The position numbers and the translations under genes are program-made. A stretch of DNA of 64,000 nt from Prevotella sp. GTDB taxonomy: Bacteria > Bacteroidota > Bacteroidia > Bacteroidales > Bacteroidaceae. Below the pieces are notes generated by a model. The model ran no database searches. It saw only the letters and a list, made by a program, of their open reading frames with translations, and was not told the DNA's origin. The stretch is taken from positions 1 through 64,000 of the forward strand of contig JAGAWQ010000004.1 of assembly GCA_017941345.1 (NCBI GenBank), written 5' to 3'. The first letter of the stretch is position 1. Every line of letters starts with the position of its first letter. Shown here in pieces: positions 1 through 8,143 of the stretch.

Positions 1-7
1 TGTACTA

Positions 8-131
8 CCCTAGAAAAAGTTGAATGGATTTTACCTTAACCCTGCCATAGGTTGAATGCTTGTTTGATACCTTAATCCTTAACCCTGGCAAAAGTTGAAT
101 CATTCTCTCTAAACCCTTGTTTTTGTTGAAC
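8..131. repeat. Four 18-bp subterminal repeats of the IS end motif
   Basis: Copies of the consensus CCCT-N8-GTTGAAT lie at 8-25, 40-57, 83-100 and 114-131, all in the same orientation. Start-to-start distances are 32, 43 and 31 bp, close to 3, 4 and 3 helical turns. The first copy is part of the terminal inverted repeat, and the third and fourth lie inside the 3' end of orfB. They are likely transposase-binding sites, which is an inference. Confidence 0.6.
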
Positions 132-1217
132 AGACTCCGCGGAAAGCCGTTCAATCGTTTTCAGGGTTTGCGGTGCAAAGGTACATGCTCCTTCTTGAAT
201 TTCCAAATTTTCGAGGTACTTTTCTCTGTAGCTGGTCCATTTTTTCTGTATTTTACCTGTACATGAGGCTGTCTGACGAGGCGTCATGTTGTTCAGCGAC
301 ATGTGCGGACGTTCGTTGTTGTAGAAGGCCACAGCCTTTTCCATAGCCCTCCTCACTTCGCCCATAGAGTGGAATTTGATGTCCTTGAGCAGTTCGTTCT
401 TGACGGTGTTGTTCTGACGCTCAGCTACGGCATTATCCTTAGGATCGCCGCTCTCAGTCATACTGATTCTGATGCCTGCTTCTATGAGCAGCGAGGTGTA
501 TGCAGCGCTGACATACTGTACACCACGGTCCGAGTGGTGGATGAGGTTGACCACCTCGTCTACAGGCAGCGTCTCAAGGGCCTTCATGAGGCACTCCACA
601 CTGCACCAGGCATCCATCGTCTCGCCCACATACCAGCTGATGATTTCTTTGGTATAGCAGTCCGTTATCATCGAGAGGTAGCAGAAGTCGTAGCTGCCAT
701 CAGAATTCCAGATGGGGATATACGTGATGTCTGTCACCCAGATCTGATTCTTGCGTATCGGTATGATATCCTTTACCAGATTCGGATACGTAGGAAGTCC
801 GTGCGTGGAGTCCGTCGTGCGGGGACGACGCCTGGGAATCCTCACGTTCAAGCCGTTGCGGGCTATTATTGCCTCCATTTTGTCACGCCCCACCATATAT
901 TCATAGTCGGCTCCAAAGCGGTCACGATACATATAATGCAGTTTGTCACCACCCAGGCCTGGATCTATCTGACGGATATCCTTTACAAATTGTATCACCA
1001 TCTCCTCCTTGAGTCTCTGCTTGCTCAGAGTATCCCTGTACTGATAATATGCCTGCCAGCTCTTGCCAAACAGCCGGCAGAGAAGCCCCATGGTCTGGCC
1101 TTTGACCTTCTCTGCGGCAAGCTTTGTTACTGTTTGGCGCCAGCTTTTTTTCTGATTGGAATGTTGAACATCTTCTCGGCTTCGTCTATCATCACGTCCT
1201 TGGCGTGATTCATCCAC
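72..1217 (-). CDS. IS3-family transposase OrfB (DDE integrase domain)
   Basis: This is the catalytic part of the transposase. The N-terminal half contains the HTH_21-like segment around the GLGGDKLHYMYRDRFG stretch. The rve-type core shows the expected acidic residues in WVTDITYIPIW, HHSDRGVQY and NAVAERQNNTVKNE, followed by the usual NNERPHMSLNNMTP motif. The frame lies -1 to OrfA and overlaps its last 90 bases. In IS3 elements OrfB is normally made as an OrfAB fusion by frameshifting, so the ATG at 1217 is probably not the main start. The last 20 or so codons run into the subterminal repeats. The frame appears intact. Confidence 0.9.
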   Translation of the reverse strand: MDESRQGRDDRRSREDVQHSNQKKSWRQTVTKLAAEKVKGQTMGLLCRLFGKSWQAYYQYRDTLSKQRLKEEMVIQFVKDIRQIDPGLGGDKLHYMYRDRFGADYEYMVGRDKMEAIIARNGLNVRIPRRRPRTTDSTHGLPTYPNLVKDIIPIRKNQIWVTDITYIPIWNSDGSYDFCYLSMITDCYTKEIISWYVGETMDAWCSVECLMKALETLPVDEVVNLIHHSDRGVQYVSAAYTSLLIEAGIRISMTESGDPKDNAVAERQNNTVKNELLKDIKFHSMGEVRRAMEKAVAFYNNERPHMSLNNMTPRQTASCTGKIQKKWTSYREKYLENLEIQEGACTFAPQTLKTIERLSAESVQQKQGFRENDSTFARVKD

Positions 1218-1582
1218 TCGGCCATCTTCAACGCTTCCGCCAGGCGCTTGTTCTCTTCTCTGAGACGGGCCAGTTCCTCGGCCTCTGTCTCCACTGGTTT
1301 CTGAATCTTCTTAGGCATAATCGACGGATTTGGTTTGACATAGGAAGTGTCCGGAGAATTCCTCTGCGGAACCTTTCCCTCTGCAAAGGTACTAATCCAT
1401 CTTCGAATAGACCTAACACTTACACCAAAATCTTTACTTAATTGCTCTAATGGAACATGATTTAACAAATAAGACTTAACAATCATGCTCTTTTGAGTCA
1501 ATGAAGTGTGTTTCTTACCGCAATTGTGTTTAATCACAAGTTCTTGTAACTCTGATACATTAAAATCTTCTGTTTTCTCCAT
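1127..1582 (-). CDS. IS3-family transposase OrfA (helix-turn-helix protein)
   Basis: A 151-residue protein with a helix-turn-helix near residues 20-60 (LTQKSMIVKSYLLNHVPLE followed by a second helix and SIRRW). A charged, leucine-rich segment (LARLREENKRLAEALKMAEW) near residues 107-126 resembles the leucine zipper used for OrfA/OrfAB multimerisation. It starts 18 bases inside the right inverted repeat. It ends in a lysine-rich tail encoded by the run of A residues that is the likely frameshift site into OrfB. Confidence 0.85.
   Translation of the reverse strand: MEKTEDFNVSELQELVIKHNCGKKHTSLTQKSMIVKSYLLNHVPLEQLSKDFGVSVRSIRRWISTFAEGKVPQRNSPDTSYVKPNPSIMPKKIQKPVETEAEELARLREENKRLAEALKMAEWMNHAKDVMIDEAEKMFNIPIRKKAGAKQ
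1144..1151 (-). other. Probable -1 programmed frameshift site (A7G)
   Basis: On the minus strand the overlap of OrfA and OrfB contains seven A residues followed by G, read in OrfA as AGA AAA AAA GCT and in OrfB as CAG AAA AAA AGC. This A-AAA-AAA-G heptamer is the classical IS3 slippery sequence and joins OrfA in the -1 direction to OrfB. Confidence 0.7.
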
Positions 1583-1870
1583 TTTAAACGTTGTTTTTTA
1601 TTCAACGTTTTTCAGGGCAAGACAGTGAATATTGCCTCTTTTTTGCAGTTTTTTTGCTCCCATGAGGCTTTATTCCATTTCTTTTTTGTATATTTTGGAT
1701 GAAAAAACGTTCATCCTTTAAATAAAGGCAGTCTGAAGGATTGAGAAAAAACCGGGTTACGAATAGGCAACTGTTCTCATTTCCTCATTCTGCTATGATT
1801 TTGCGTATCAAAGAACTCCCGACGCTGAGCCACCAGCCTGTTTCAATGGCTCATTGTCGGGGGGCAAAGG

Positions 1871-2473
1871 TACGCTAATGGCAAACAAGGTGAAAGCCGT
1901 GCTGCCGACATCATCAAGAACTGGATACGTACTCGATACACAATAGAGTTTCTGGGTACTTGGGAGATGATTCATAACCCTAATTTTAAAGTGGTCGAAT
2001 TTGACCACTTTAGAATGCAGGCAGGTTTACCAAGTTTCGTCATGAGTGTGAGTGAATGGATTGAGAAGACTAATGCCATTGGTATCATTGTCAAGAAAGG
2101 ACGATATGGCGGCACCTACGCATTCAAGGATATTGCATTTGAGTTTGGAACCGCTATTAGTGTTACTTTCAAACTTTACTTGATTGACGAGTTCCAAAGA
2201 CTAAAAGAGGAGGAACAGAAGCAATTGGGATGGACTGCCAAAAGGGAACTTTCCAAAATTAATTACCGTATTCATACGGATGCCATCAAGAGCCTTCTGA
2301 TACCCGAAGAGGTCACTTCTGCACAAGCAAGTATCATCTATGCAGAGGAGGCCGATGTTCTAAATGTGGCTATGTTTGGAATGACTGCTAAGCAATGGCG
2401 AGAAGCAAATCCCGACTTGTTACACAGCGGAACCGTCACTTTTGTGTACTTTTTGTGTATGAGTGCACTCTAA
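1871..2473 (+). pseudogene. KilA-N domain protein fragment, truncated at both ends
   Basis: The frame open from before 1877 reads NGKQGESRAADIIKNW, then TIEFLGTWE, an NPNF motif, SEWIEKTNAIGI, YGGTYAFKDIAFEFG and LYLIDEFQRLKEEE. This is the KilA-N fold seen in phage and mobile-element regulators of Bacteroidetes. Upstream the frame has no start codon and runs into unrelated DNA that contains a -7-like sequence pointing left (near 1864-1873). Downstream the family sequence stops after TAKQWREANPDL, and about 17 unrelated residues follow. The gene has therefore lost its N-terminus and its C-terminal tail. An internal ATG at 1967 exists but would give only part of the domain. The 1625-1870 stretch before it shows nothing recognisable. 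Confidence 0.75.
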
Positions 2474-2482
2474 GAGAGAAAA

Positions 2483-2515
2483 AAATAGAGTTGACCAGGT
2501 GGGTCAACTCTATTT
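2483..2515 (-). terminator. Intrinsic terminator of the glycogen operon
   Basis: A perfect 14-bp stem (2483-2496 with 2502-2515) and a 5-base loop. On the minus strand it is followed by a T-rich run (complement of 2472-2482). It lies 25 bases after the GH57 stop codon and could also act on the KilA-N fragment from the other side. Confidence 0.8.
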
Positions 2516-2539
2516 ATTGTCAAGGAATAGAAGAATTAC

Positions 2540-3925
2540 TTATTTCTTGGGCTCTGCTTTCTTGGCAGGGGCCTTCTTAGCAGGAGCTTTCTTGGCGGGA
2601 GCCTTCTTGGGCTTGGCCTCTTCCTCGGGCTCGAGCTTTGCGAGACGTGCCTTCAGACGGGTAATCTCAGCATCCTTCATCTCAATCTCGTCACCCTGGT
2701 TGCGGATGGTGGTGAGCAGGGCGTTGAGCTCATCGTTCTCAATCTCAGGGGGATAGAGGGCATTGACGCGATTGATGAAGTCGCCCAGGATGTTCATGTA
2801 GTTGGTGAAGGCATCGAACGGTCCGCTGTAGATGCCGCGGTCCAGACCTACGTTAGAGGGCTTGGTGGTCATGAAGCGGAAGTTGTTAGAGGCCTGCAGG
2901 TAGTCCCAGTCCTGATTGATGCGCGGGTCGTCAGCGATGCGCAGGCGGTCGGCTACGCTATAGAGCTTGTTGAAAGCCTCGCGCTGCATGGCGTTACCCA
3001 GCCAGCATGAGCAGTCGCGCTCCTCGTCAACCCAGCTGAGGGTGTCGGGCACGTCGAGATTGCCTACACTCTTCACCTTCATGCAAATTTCAGTAGGTGT
3101 AGAGAAGGTGATGCCTTTCTCCTTGGCGCATGCGGGCAGTGCCTTGAGGAAGTCGAGGATGTTGGAGCTAAGAGGCTGAGCAATGCCCAGAGCTGAGAGC
3201 TCCATGAAGATATTGATAATCTGCTCTTCCTCAGGCAGACGGGCAATGCGGTCGATGTAAGCATCAGCGAACAGGGGATAGCCCTCCCAGTCGGGATTGT
3301 TGAAGCGCAGCGAGATATCGTCGGACAGCTCTACATCGCGGAGCAACAGCTTCAGGTTGGGGGCGATGTTACAGTTGTAGACATAGTGGGGCGACTTCCA
3401 GCCCAGCACGTGCTTGGCACCCTCGGTGAGCATGCCCTTGAAACCCATAGCGGCAATCTGGCCACCGATGTCGTCGCTGTAGATGAGCGATGAGTTGCGG
3501 GCTACGGTAGGCTTCTTGCCGAAATACTCCTCAATCTTGGCGCACTGCTTCTTCACATCGAGGGCGAAGGTCTCTTCGTTAGCGAGTGAAGAGAGGCCGT
3601 GAGAATAAGGCTCTGCGAGGAACTCAACACAACCGGTCTGGTTGAGCTCCTGCAGCTTCTCAAGTACCTGAGGAGCATGCATCTCAAGCTGCTCGATACC
3701 TGTTCCTGACAGCGAGAAGGCTACCTTGAAATACTGGCCATTTTCACGAATCATGTCGCTGATGGCGTTCAGAGCAGGCATATAGCTACGCTCTGCAATG
3801 TCGCTGATACTGCGCTCGTTCTCATAGTCGTCATAGTAGTAGTGGTCTGTACCGATGTCGAAGAAACGGTAGCGCTTCAGATGGATAATCTGATGTATCT
3901 CGAAATATAAACAAATTGTTTTCAT
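2540..3925 (-). CDS. Glycoside hydrolase family 57 (alpha-amylase-like) protein
   Basis: A cytoplasmic GH57 protein of 461 residues, third gene of an alpha-glucan operon. Family motifs visible are FEIHQ near residue 8 with RYRFFDIG, the GCVEFLAEPYSHGL segment, RNSSLIYSDDIGG and GFKGMLTEGAKHVLGW (probable nucleophile Glu). The segment that in relatives, as I recall them, reads DYETFGEHQ and contains the catalytic acid is here MELSALGIAQ near residue 242, so the acid Asp seems replaced by Glu and its surroundings are lost. The C-terminus is a coiled-coil segment followed by a Lys/Ala/Pro-rich tail (repeats of KKAPA). Activity is therefore uncertain; family membership is secure. Confidence 0.85.
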   Translation of the reverse strand: MKTICLYFEIHQIIHLKRYRFFDIGTDHYYYDDYENERSISDIAERSYMPALNAISDMIRENGQYFKVAFSLSGTGIEQLEMHAPQVLEKLQELNQTGCVEFLAEPYSHGLSSLANEETFALDVKKQCAKIEEYFGKKPTVARNSSLIYSDDIGGQIAAMGFKGMLTEGAKHVLGWKSPHYVYNCNIAPNLKLLLRDVELSDDISLRFNNPDWEGYPLFADAYIDRIARLPEEEQIINIFMELSALGIAQPLSSNILDFLKALPACAKEKGITFSTPTEICMKVKSVGNLDVPDTLSWVDEERDCSCWLGNAMQREAFNKLYSVADRLRIADDPRINQDWDYLQASNNFRFMTTKPSNVGLDRGIYSGPFDAFTNYMNILGDFINRVNALYPPEIENDELNALLTTIRNQGDEIEMKDAEITRLKARLAKLEPEEEAKPKKAPAKKAPAKKAPAKKAEPKK

Positions 3926-3961
3926 AAACTTTTCACTTTTAACTTTTCACTTTTAACTTCT
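3926..3961. repeat. Short tandem repeat between two operon genes
   Basis: The 36-bp gap between the glycosyltransferase stop and the GH57 start consists of repeated ACTTTT and CACTTTTA words. It lies in the likely ribosome-binding region of the GH57 gene. The same word occurs on the opposite strand at 44659-44689. Confidence 0.6.
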
Positions 3962-5233
3962 TTATTGTTCCCAACCAAGTGTGCGCCGATAGAGTGTGCG
4001 GATCCAGGCACCCACTTTCTCCCAGGTAATCTGGTCAACTTCTTTCTTGCCTTCCTCCTTGAGGTACTGGAAGAGCGAGTCGTTGGCGCAGATGCTGTAG
4101 ATGGCATCGGCCAGCGCGTGGATGTCCCAATAGTCTACCTTAATACAGTTGTTCAGAATCTCGGCGCAGCCTGACTGCTTGGAGATGATGCTGGGCGTGC
4201 CGCACTGCATGGCCTCCAATGGCGAGATACCGAAGGGTTCAGAGACAGAAGGCATGACGTAGACATCAGAGTCCTTCAGGCACTCATACACCTGCTTGCC
4301 GCGCATGAATCCGGGGAAGTGGAAGCGGTCGGCAATGCCGCGCTCAGCAGCCAGATGAATCATGGCGTCCATCATATCGCCCGAACCAGCCATACAGAAG
4401 CGTACGTTGCGGGTGCGGCGGATGACCATATTGGCAGCCTCAACGAAGTACTCTGGACCTTTCTGCATGGTGATGCGTCCGAGGAAGGTAACGACCTTGT
4501 CCTTGCCCGTATGGTCGGGGCGAGGAATGGCCTGATATTCTTCGGGCAAGGGATATACGGCATTGTGTACCGTATAGCACTTACGCGGATCCTGATGATA
4601 CTGATTGATGACGGTCTGACGGGTCAGCTCCGATACGCACATAATGCAGTCGGCATTGTCCATACCGTTCTTCTCGATAGAGTAGACGGTGGGGTTCACC
4701 TTTCCGCGAGAGCGGTCAAAGTCAGTAGCATGAACGTGGATGCACAATGGCTTGCCGCTAACCTGCTTGGCGTGGATGCCGGCAGGATAGGTCAGCCAGT
4801 CGTGAGCATGGATAATGTCGTAGTCGAGTGTGCGGGCAACAACACCTGCAATGATGGAGTAGTTGTTGATTTCCTCGTGCAGATTGCCCGGATAGCCACC
4901 GGCAAACTCCATAGCGCCAAGGTCGTTGACGTGCATGTAGTTGAAGTCGGCATACAAGTGGTCGCGCAGACGGAAATAGAGGTCGGGGTCCATGATGTTG
5001 CCCACCCGCTCGCGAACATAGTCGGCAGAAACGTCGCGCCAGGCAATGGGCACAGCGTTCATGGCTACGATGTTGCACGCTGAGCGGTCTTCGTCGCCGA
5101 AGGGTTTGGGCAGACAGAGGGTGATATCCATATCGCCCTGTGCATGCAGACCCTGTGAGATACCATAGTTAGCGGTAGCAAGACCACCAAACACGTGAGG
5201 AGGATACTCCCATCCAAACATTAAAACTTTCAT
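3962..5233 (-). CDS. Glycosyltransferase family 4, glycogen-synthase-like
   Basis: The 423-residue protein begins MKVLMFGWEYPPHVFGGLA, the N-terminal glycine-rich loop of GT-B glucosyltransferases. Its C-terminal half has TFLGRITMQKGPEYFVEAA and the E-x7-E motif SEPFGISPLE near residues 332-340, which bind the nucleotide-sugar donor. Bacteroidetes place this gene between a glycogen debranching enzyme and a GH57 amylase, and the same order is found here. It probably elongates an internal alpha-1,4-glucan from a nucleotide-glucose donor. It is 16 bases downstream of the debranching gene. The exact donor cannot be told from sequence. Confidence 0.85.
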   Translation of the reverse strand: MKVLMFGWEYPPHVFGGLATANYGISQGLHAQGDMDITLCLPKPFGDEDRSACNIVAMNAVPIAWRDVSADYVRERVGNIMDPDLYFRLRDHLYADFNYMHVNDLGAMEFAGGYPGNLHEEINNYSIIAGVVARTLDYDIIHAHDWLTYPAGIHAKQVSGKPLCIHVHATDFDRSRGKVNPTVYSIEKNGMDNADCIMCVSELTRQTVINQYHQDPRKCYTVHNAVYPLPEEYQAIPRPDHTGKDKVVTFLGRITMQKGPEYFVEAANMVIRRTRNVRFCMAGSGDMMDAMIHLAAERGIADRFHFPGFMRGKQVYECLKDSDVYVMPSVSEPFGISPLEAMQCGTPSIISKQSGCAEILNNCIKVDYWDIHALADAIYSICANDSLFQYLKEEGKKEVDQITWEKVGAWIRTLYRRTLGWEQ

Positions 5234-5249
5234 AGCGTTTCCTCCTTAT

Positions 5250-7232
5250 TTATTTTTGATACGTATATTTCTCCATCAGCTTCAGCGTACGAAGAATCTC
5301 AGCAACGTTCATGGCGAAGGCCATAGCACCGCGTCCGTGGAAGGGCGGGTTGCCGTCGAACAGTTCGCTGATGGTGCCCAGGGCGTGATACATCATCTCG
5401 TCCTCATAGCCTACCAGCTGACGCTCGATGAACGAGAGGCGGGTGCGCTTGTAGAGCTTCAGACAGGCCTCCATGTAGAAACCGCCGAGCCAAGGCCATG
5501 CGGTGCCCTGATGGTAAGCATAGTCGCGCTGGGTCTGCGGACCGACGTACATGGGGTTGTATCCCCCACTCTTCGGCGACAGCGAGCGCAGTCCCTTGGG
5601 GGTGAGCAGTTCGCGGGTACAGATGTCGAGCACGCTCTTCTTCTGGTCCTGCGACAGGGGTGAATAGTCGAAGGCTACAGGGAAAATCATGTTGGGGCGT
5701 ACGCTCCAGTCCATCATCGGGCCATCGACATAGTCGAGCAGATAGCCGTACTCGTTGAGGAAGGTGTCGACGAACGACTGCTTGCACAGCTCGGCACGCT
5801 TCTCCAACTTGGCAGCCACCTTCTTGTCGCCAAACTCTTCCTCGAGCGAGGCGCAGAACTTCAGGGCGTTATACCAGAGGGCGTTAAACTCAACGATATA
5901 GCCCGAACGGGGAACGACGGGGCGTCCGTTGGCGGTAGAGTTCATCCAGGTGATAGCCTTGTCGCGTCCGTTGGCATAGAGCAGTCCGTTTTCATCAAGG
6001 CGCATGCTGGGATTGCCTCCGTCGACAATGTACTTCACGATGTCCTTGACCAGCTTGCCATACATCTTATAGCCTTTCTCGCGACCGGCATCCTTGACAT
6101 ACTGCTGAATGGCCCAGATGGCCCACAGGGGTACGTCGGGATGCTCTATCTCGTAGATTTTCACGCTGAGGGGCTTGTCTTCCATAAACTCGCGGAGACC
6201 CTTCTCGGCAGTCTTCATCACGTGCTCGAAGTAATCCTGTTCGCCAATGGCAAGTGTCAGGCCAGGCAGTGCGATGAACGTATCGCGGGCACGAGCCTTG
6301 AACCAAGGATAGCCTGCCAACAGATAGCGGTCGTCATTGTCGTCGAGATGCTCGGGCGAACTGCCGCTGCGGCGGTCGCGGAAGTGGAACTGATGGGCTG
6401 CAGCCACCAGACAGTGATAGAAGCTGTCGCGGCTGGGACGCACGTCATACTCCTTCTGGAACAACGGCTTCAGCGTAGCACTCTTAATCTCCTTGGTGGA
6501 AGCGGCGAAGATGATGCTCTCGCCCTTCTTGATGCTCATCTCGAAATAGCCGGGCACGTAGAGATCCTCGTTGGAAGCGTAGCCACGCTCCTGCTCCTTG
6601 GGATACTCCACACCACGATACCAGTCGGGCTGGAAGATGAACTCGTTCTTCTTGTTGAACTGCATGAAGAGGTCGGGATAACCGGCGTACATACAGGTCT
6701 TGATACCATTGTCTACCTCATGGTACTCGCGAGAGGCTGTTGAGTTCTCGTGCGTGAACTGGCGAACCGAACGGAAAGCCAGGAACGGACGGAACCGCAA
6801 CGTCGTGGCCGAGTGGGCATCCTCCAAAGTGTAACGGATGAGGATGCGGTCCTCATAGGCCTGGAAGATGGTCTCACGTTTCAACACTACACCACCTACG
6901 CGATAAATCGTGGTGGGCACTACGTCACAAGAAAACTCGCGGATGTACTTGTGACCCTTCGGGCTGTAGTTGTTGCCCTGATACTTGTGGAGTCCGAGAT
7001 TGAACTCAGCACCGTGCTGAACGACCGTACAGTCAAGTGATGAGAGCAAGACGTGATTCTCATCGTCGAGCTCAGGTACGGGAACAACGAGCAAACCGTG
7101 ATACTTACGGGTGTTACAGTCTACCAACGTAGACGCACTGTAGGCACCTGAGCGGTTCGTCCGAAGCAGTTCACGACGGAGTGACTCCTCCAAGTTTGTC
7201 ATGACAGCTTTTTCTAATCGTAAATAACTCAT
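5250..7232 (-). CDS. Glycogen debranching enzyme (amylo-alpha-1,6-glucosidase, GH133-type)
   Basis: A 660-residue protein with an N-terminal GDE_N domain (NRSGAYSASTLVDCNTRKYH and YSPKGHKYIREFSCD) and a C-terminal (alpha/alpha)6-barrel GDE_C domain. The latter includes AGYPWFKARARDTFIALPGL near residues 307-326 and the late motif PQTQRDYAYHQGTAWPW. It hydrolyses alpha-1,6 branch points of glycogen in the cytoplasm. It is the first gene of the operon with the GT4 and GH57 genes. It is transcribed from a -7 element at 7280-7287, divergently from a Crp/Fnr regulator that may control it. An internal Met at residue 11 is an alternative start. Confidence 0.9.
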   Translation of the reverse strand: MSYLRLEKAVMTNLEESLRRELLRTNRSGAYSASTLVDCNTRKYHGLLVVPVPELDDENHVLLSSLDCTVVQHGAEFNLGLHKYQGNNYSPKGHKYIREFSCDVVPTTIYRVGGVVLKRETIFQAYEDRILIRYTLEDAHSATTLRFRPFLAFRSVRQFTHENSTASREYHEVDNGIKTCMYAGYPDLFMQFNKKNEFIFQPDWYRGVEYPKEQERGYASNEDLYVPGYFEMSIKKGESIIFAASTKEIKSATLKPLFQKEYDVRPSRDSFYHCLVAAAHQFHFRDRRSGSSPEHLDDNDDRYLLAGYPWFKARARDTFIALPGLTLAIGEQDYFEHVMKTAEKGLREFMEDKPLSVKIYEIEHPDVPLWAIWAIQQYVKDAGREKGYKMYGKLVKDIVKYIVDGGNPSMRLDENGLLYANGRDKAITWMNSTANGRPVVPRSGYIVEFNALWYNALKFCASLEEEFGDKKVAAKLEKRAELCKQSFVDTFLNEYGYLLDYVDGPMMDWSVRPNMIFPVAFDYSPLSQDQKKSVLDICTRELLTPKGLRSLSPKSGGYNPMYVGPQTQRDYAYHQGTAWPWLGGFYMEACLKLYKRTRLSFIERQLVGYEDEMMYHALGTISELFDGNPPFHGRGAMAFAMNVAEILRTLKLMEKYTYQK

Positions 7233-7279
7233 AGTTCCTATTTTAAGGTATTAAAAATTGTTTTAGATTGAATTTCCCT

Positions 7280-7287
7280 CAAAAGTA
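7280..7287 (-). promoter_or_regulatory. -7 element (TACTTTTG) of the glycogen operon
   Basis: It matches the Bacteroidetes TAnnTTTG consensus on the minus strand, about 50 bases before the debranching-enzyme start. The rest of 7233-7441 is AT-rich and shares the divergent control region of the Crp/Fnr gene. Confidence 0.65.
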
Positions 7288-7402
7288 CACATTTTTGCTG
7301 TGATAACAAAATAAATTTGGATTTTTTTAAAGAAAATACGCAAATTTGTATGATGTGGAAGAGATTTTACGACAATATGACATCGTTTTTGAAGTTTTTT
7401 CG

Positions 7403-7410
7403 TACTTTTG
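7403..7410 (+). promoter_or_regulatory. -7 element (TACTTTTG) of the Crp/Fnr gene
   Basis: It matches TAnnTTTG, followed by CATCG and a roughly 30-base leader to the ATG at 7442. No clear -33 TTTG at the usual spacing was seen. Confidence 0.6.
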
Positions 7411-7441
7411 CATCGTCATTTGAAATTGAAGGAAAAAAGAG

Positions 7442-8143
7442 ATGGTATCAGGAACAGAAACTGGCGCAGAAGCCATACAACACATCAGCGAGCTATGGCT
7501 TCCGCTGACTGACGAGCAACGAAAACTGTTGCAGGACAACGTGACCACACGCCAATACAAGAAGAATGATATCATATACCACGAAAAAGACACTCCACAT
7601 GATTTATTCTGCGTGCTGAAAGGCAAGGTGAAGATTTACAAGGAAGGGGTCGGCGGACGTCCGCAAATCGTACGCATGGCTAGCCTACAGGAGTTTTTCG
7701 GCTACCGCGCAGGACTGGCAGGCACCGACTACATTACGGAGGCGGCAGCATTTGAGGACACGACACTCTGTCTGATTCCCATCCCCATTGTCAAGCAACT
7801 CATCGCTGAGAACCAGCAGATAGCCATCTTCTTCATTCAGCATCTGGCCAAGTTGCTGGGAAACGCTGACGAGCATACCGTCAGCCTGACACAGAAGCAT
7901 CTGCGTGGAAGACTGGCAGAGGCTATTCTCCGTCTGAAGGATAATTTCGGTACAGAGGAGAACACCAGCACACTAGCCATTGAGCCTAGCCGTGAGGATG
8001 TGGCAAACCTGTCGAATATGACAACGAGCAACGCCATCCGCACGCTGTCCAGCTTCGCCAGCGAGGGACTCATTGCCACCGACGGACGCAGGATTACGAT
8101 TCTGAACGAACAGCAGTTGCGCCAAATCTCAAAAATGGGCTAG
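7442..8143 (+). CDS. Crp/Fnr-family transcriptional regulator
   Basis: A 233-residue protein with an N-terminal cyclic-nucleotide-binding-like beta barrel (KKNDIIYHEKDTPHDLFCVL, KGKVKIYKEG) and a C-terminal winged helix (PSREDVANLSNMTTSNAIRT, SFASEGLIATDGRRI). No cluster of four cysteines is present, so it is not an iron-sulfur FNR sensor; the ligand is unknown. It is divergent from the glycogen operon, which suggests but does not prove control of alpha-glucan storage. Its stop codon overlaps the stop of the convergent lipid-kinase gene in a shared CTAG (8140-8143). Confidence 0.85.
   Translation: MVSGTETGAEAIQHISELWLPLTDEQRKLLQDNVTTRQYKKNDIIYHEKDTPHDLFCVLKGKVKIYKEGVGGRPQIVRMASLQEFFGYRAGLAGTDYITEAAAFEDTTLCLIPIPIVKQLIAENQQIAIFFIQHLAKLLGNADEHTVSLTQKHLRGRLAEAILRLKDNFGTEENTSTLAIEPSREDVANLSNMTTSNAIRTLSSFASEGLIATDGRRITILNEQQLRQISKMG

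Larger units (their letters stand above)
1..1624 (-). mobile_element. IS3-family insertion sequence, apparently complete
   Basis: The element carries two overlapping leftward reading frames of IS3 type (OrfA with a helix-turn-helix, OrfB with a DDE integrase core). Its ends form an imperfect 25-bp inverted repeat: positions 1-25 begin TGTACTACCCTAG, and the reverse complement of 1600-1624 begins TGTCTTGCCCTGA. Both ends share GTTGAAT at the inner border and terminate in TG/CA as IS3 elements do. The window starts exactly on the left terminal base, so the left target duplication cannot be seen. That pattern is typical of a contig broken at a repeated IS. Length 1624 bp is slightly above the usual 1.2-1.6 kb. 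Confidence 0.85.

Noticed and set aside
303..1208. A 301-residue plus-strand frame within the IS element
   Set aside because: It is the complement of the OrfB transposase and shows no family features.
4319..5083. A 254-residue plus-strand frame opposite the glycosyltransferase
   Set aside because: It is a shadow of the well-supported GT4 gene and has no motif or promoter of its own.
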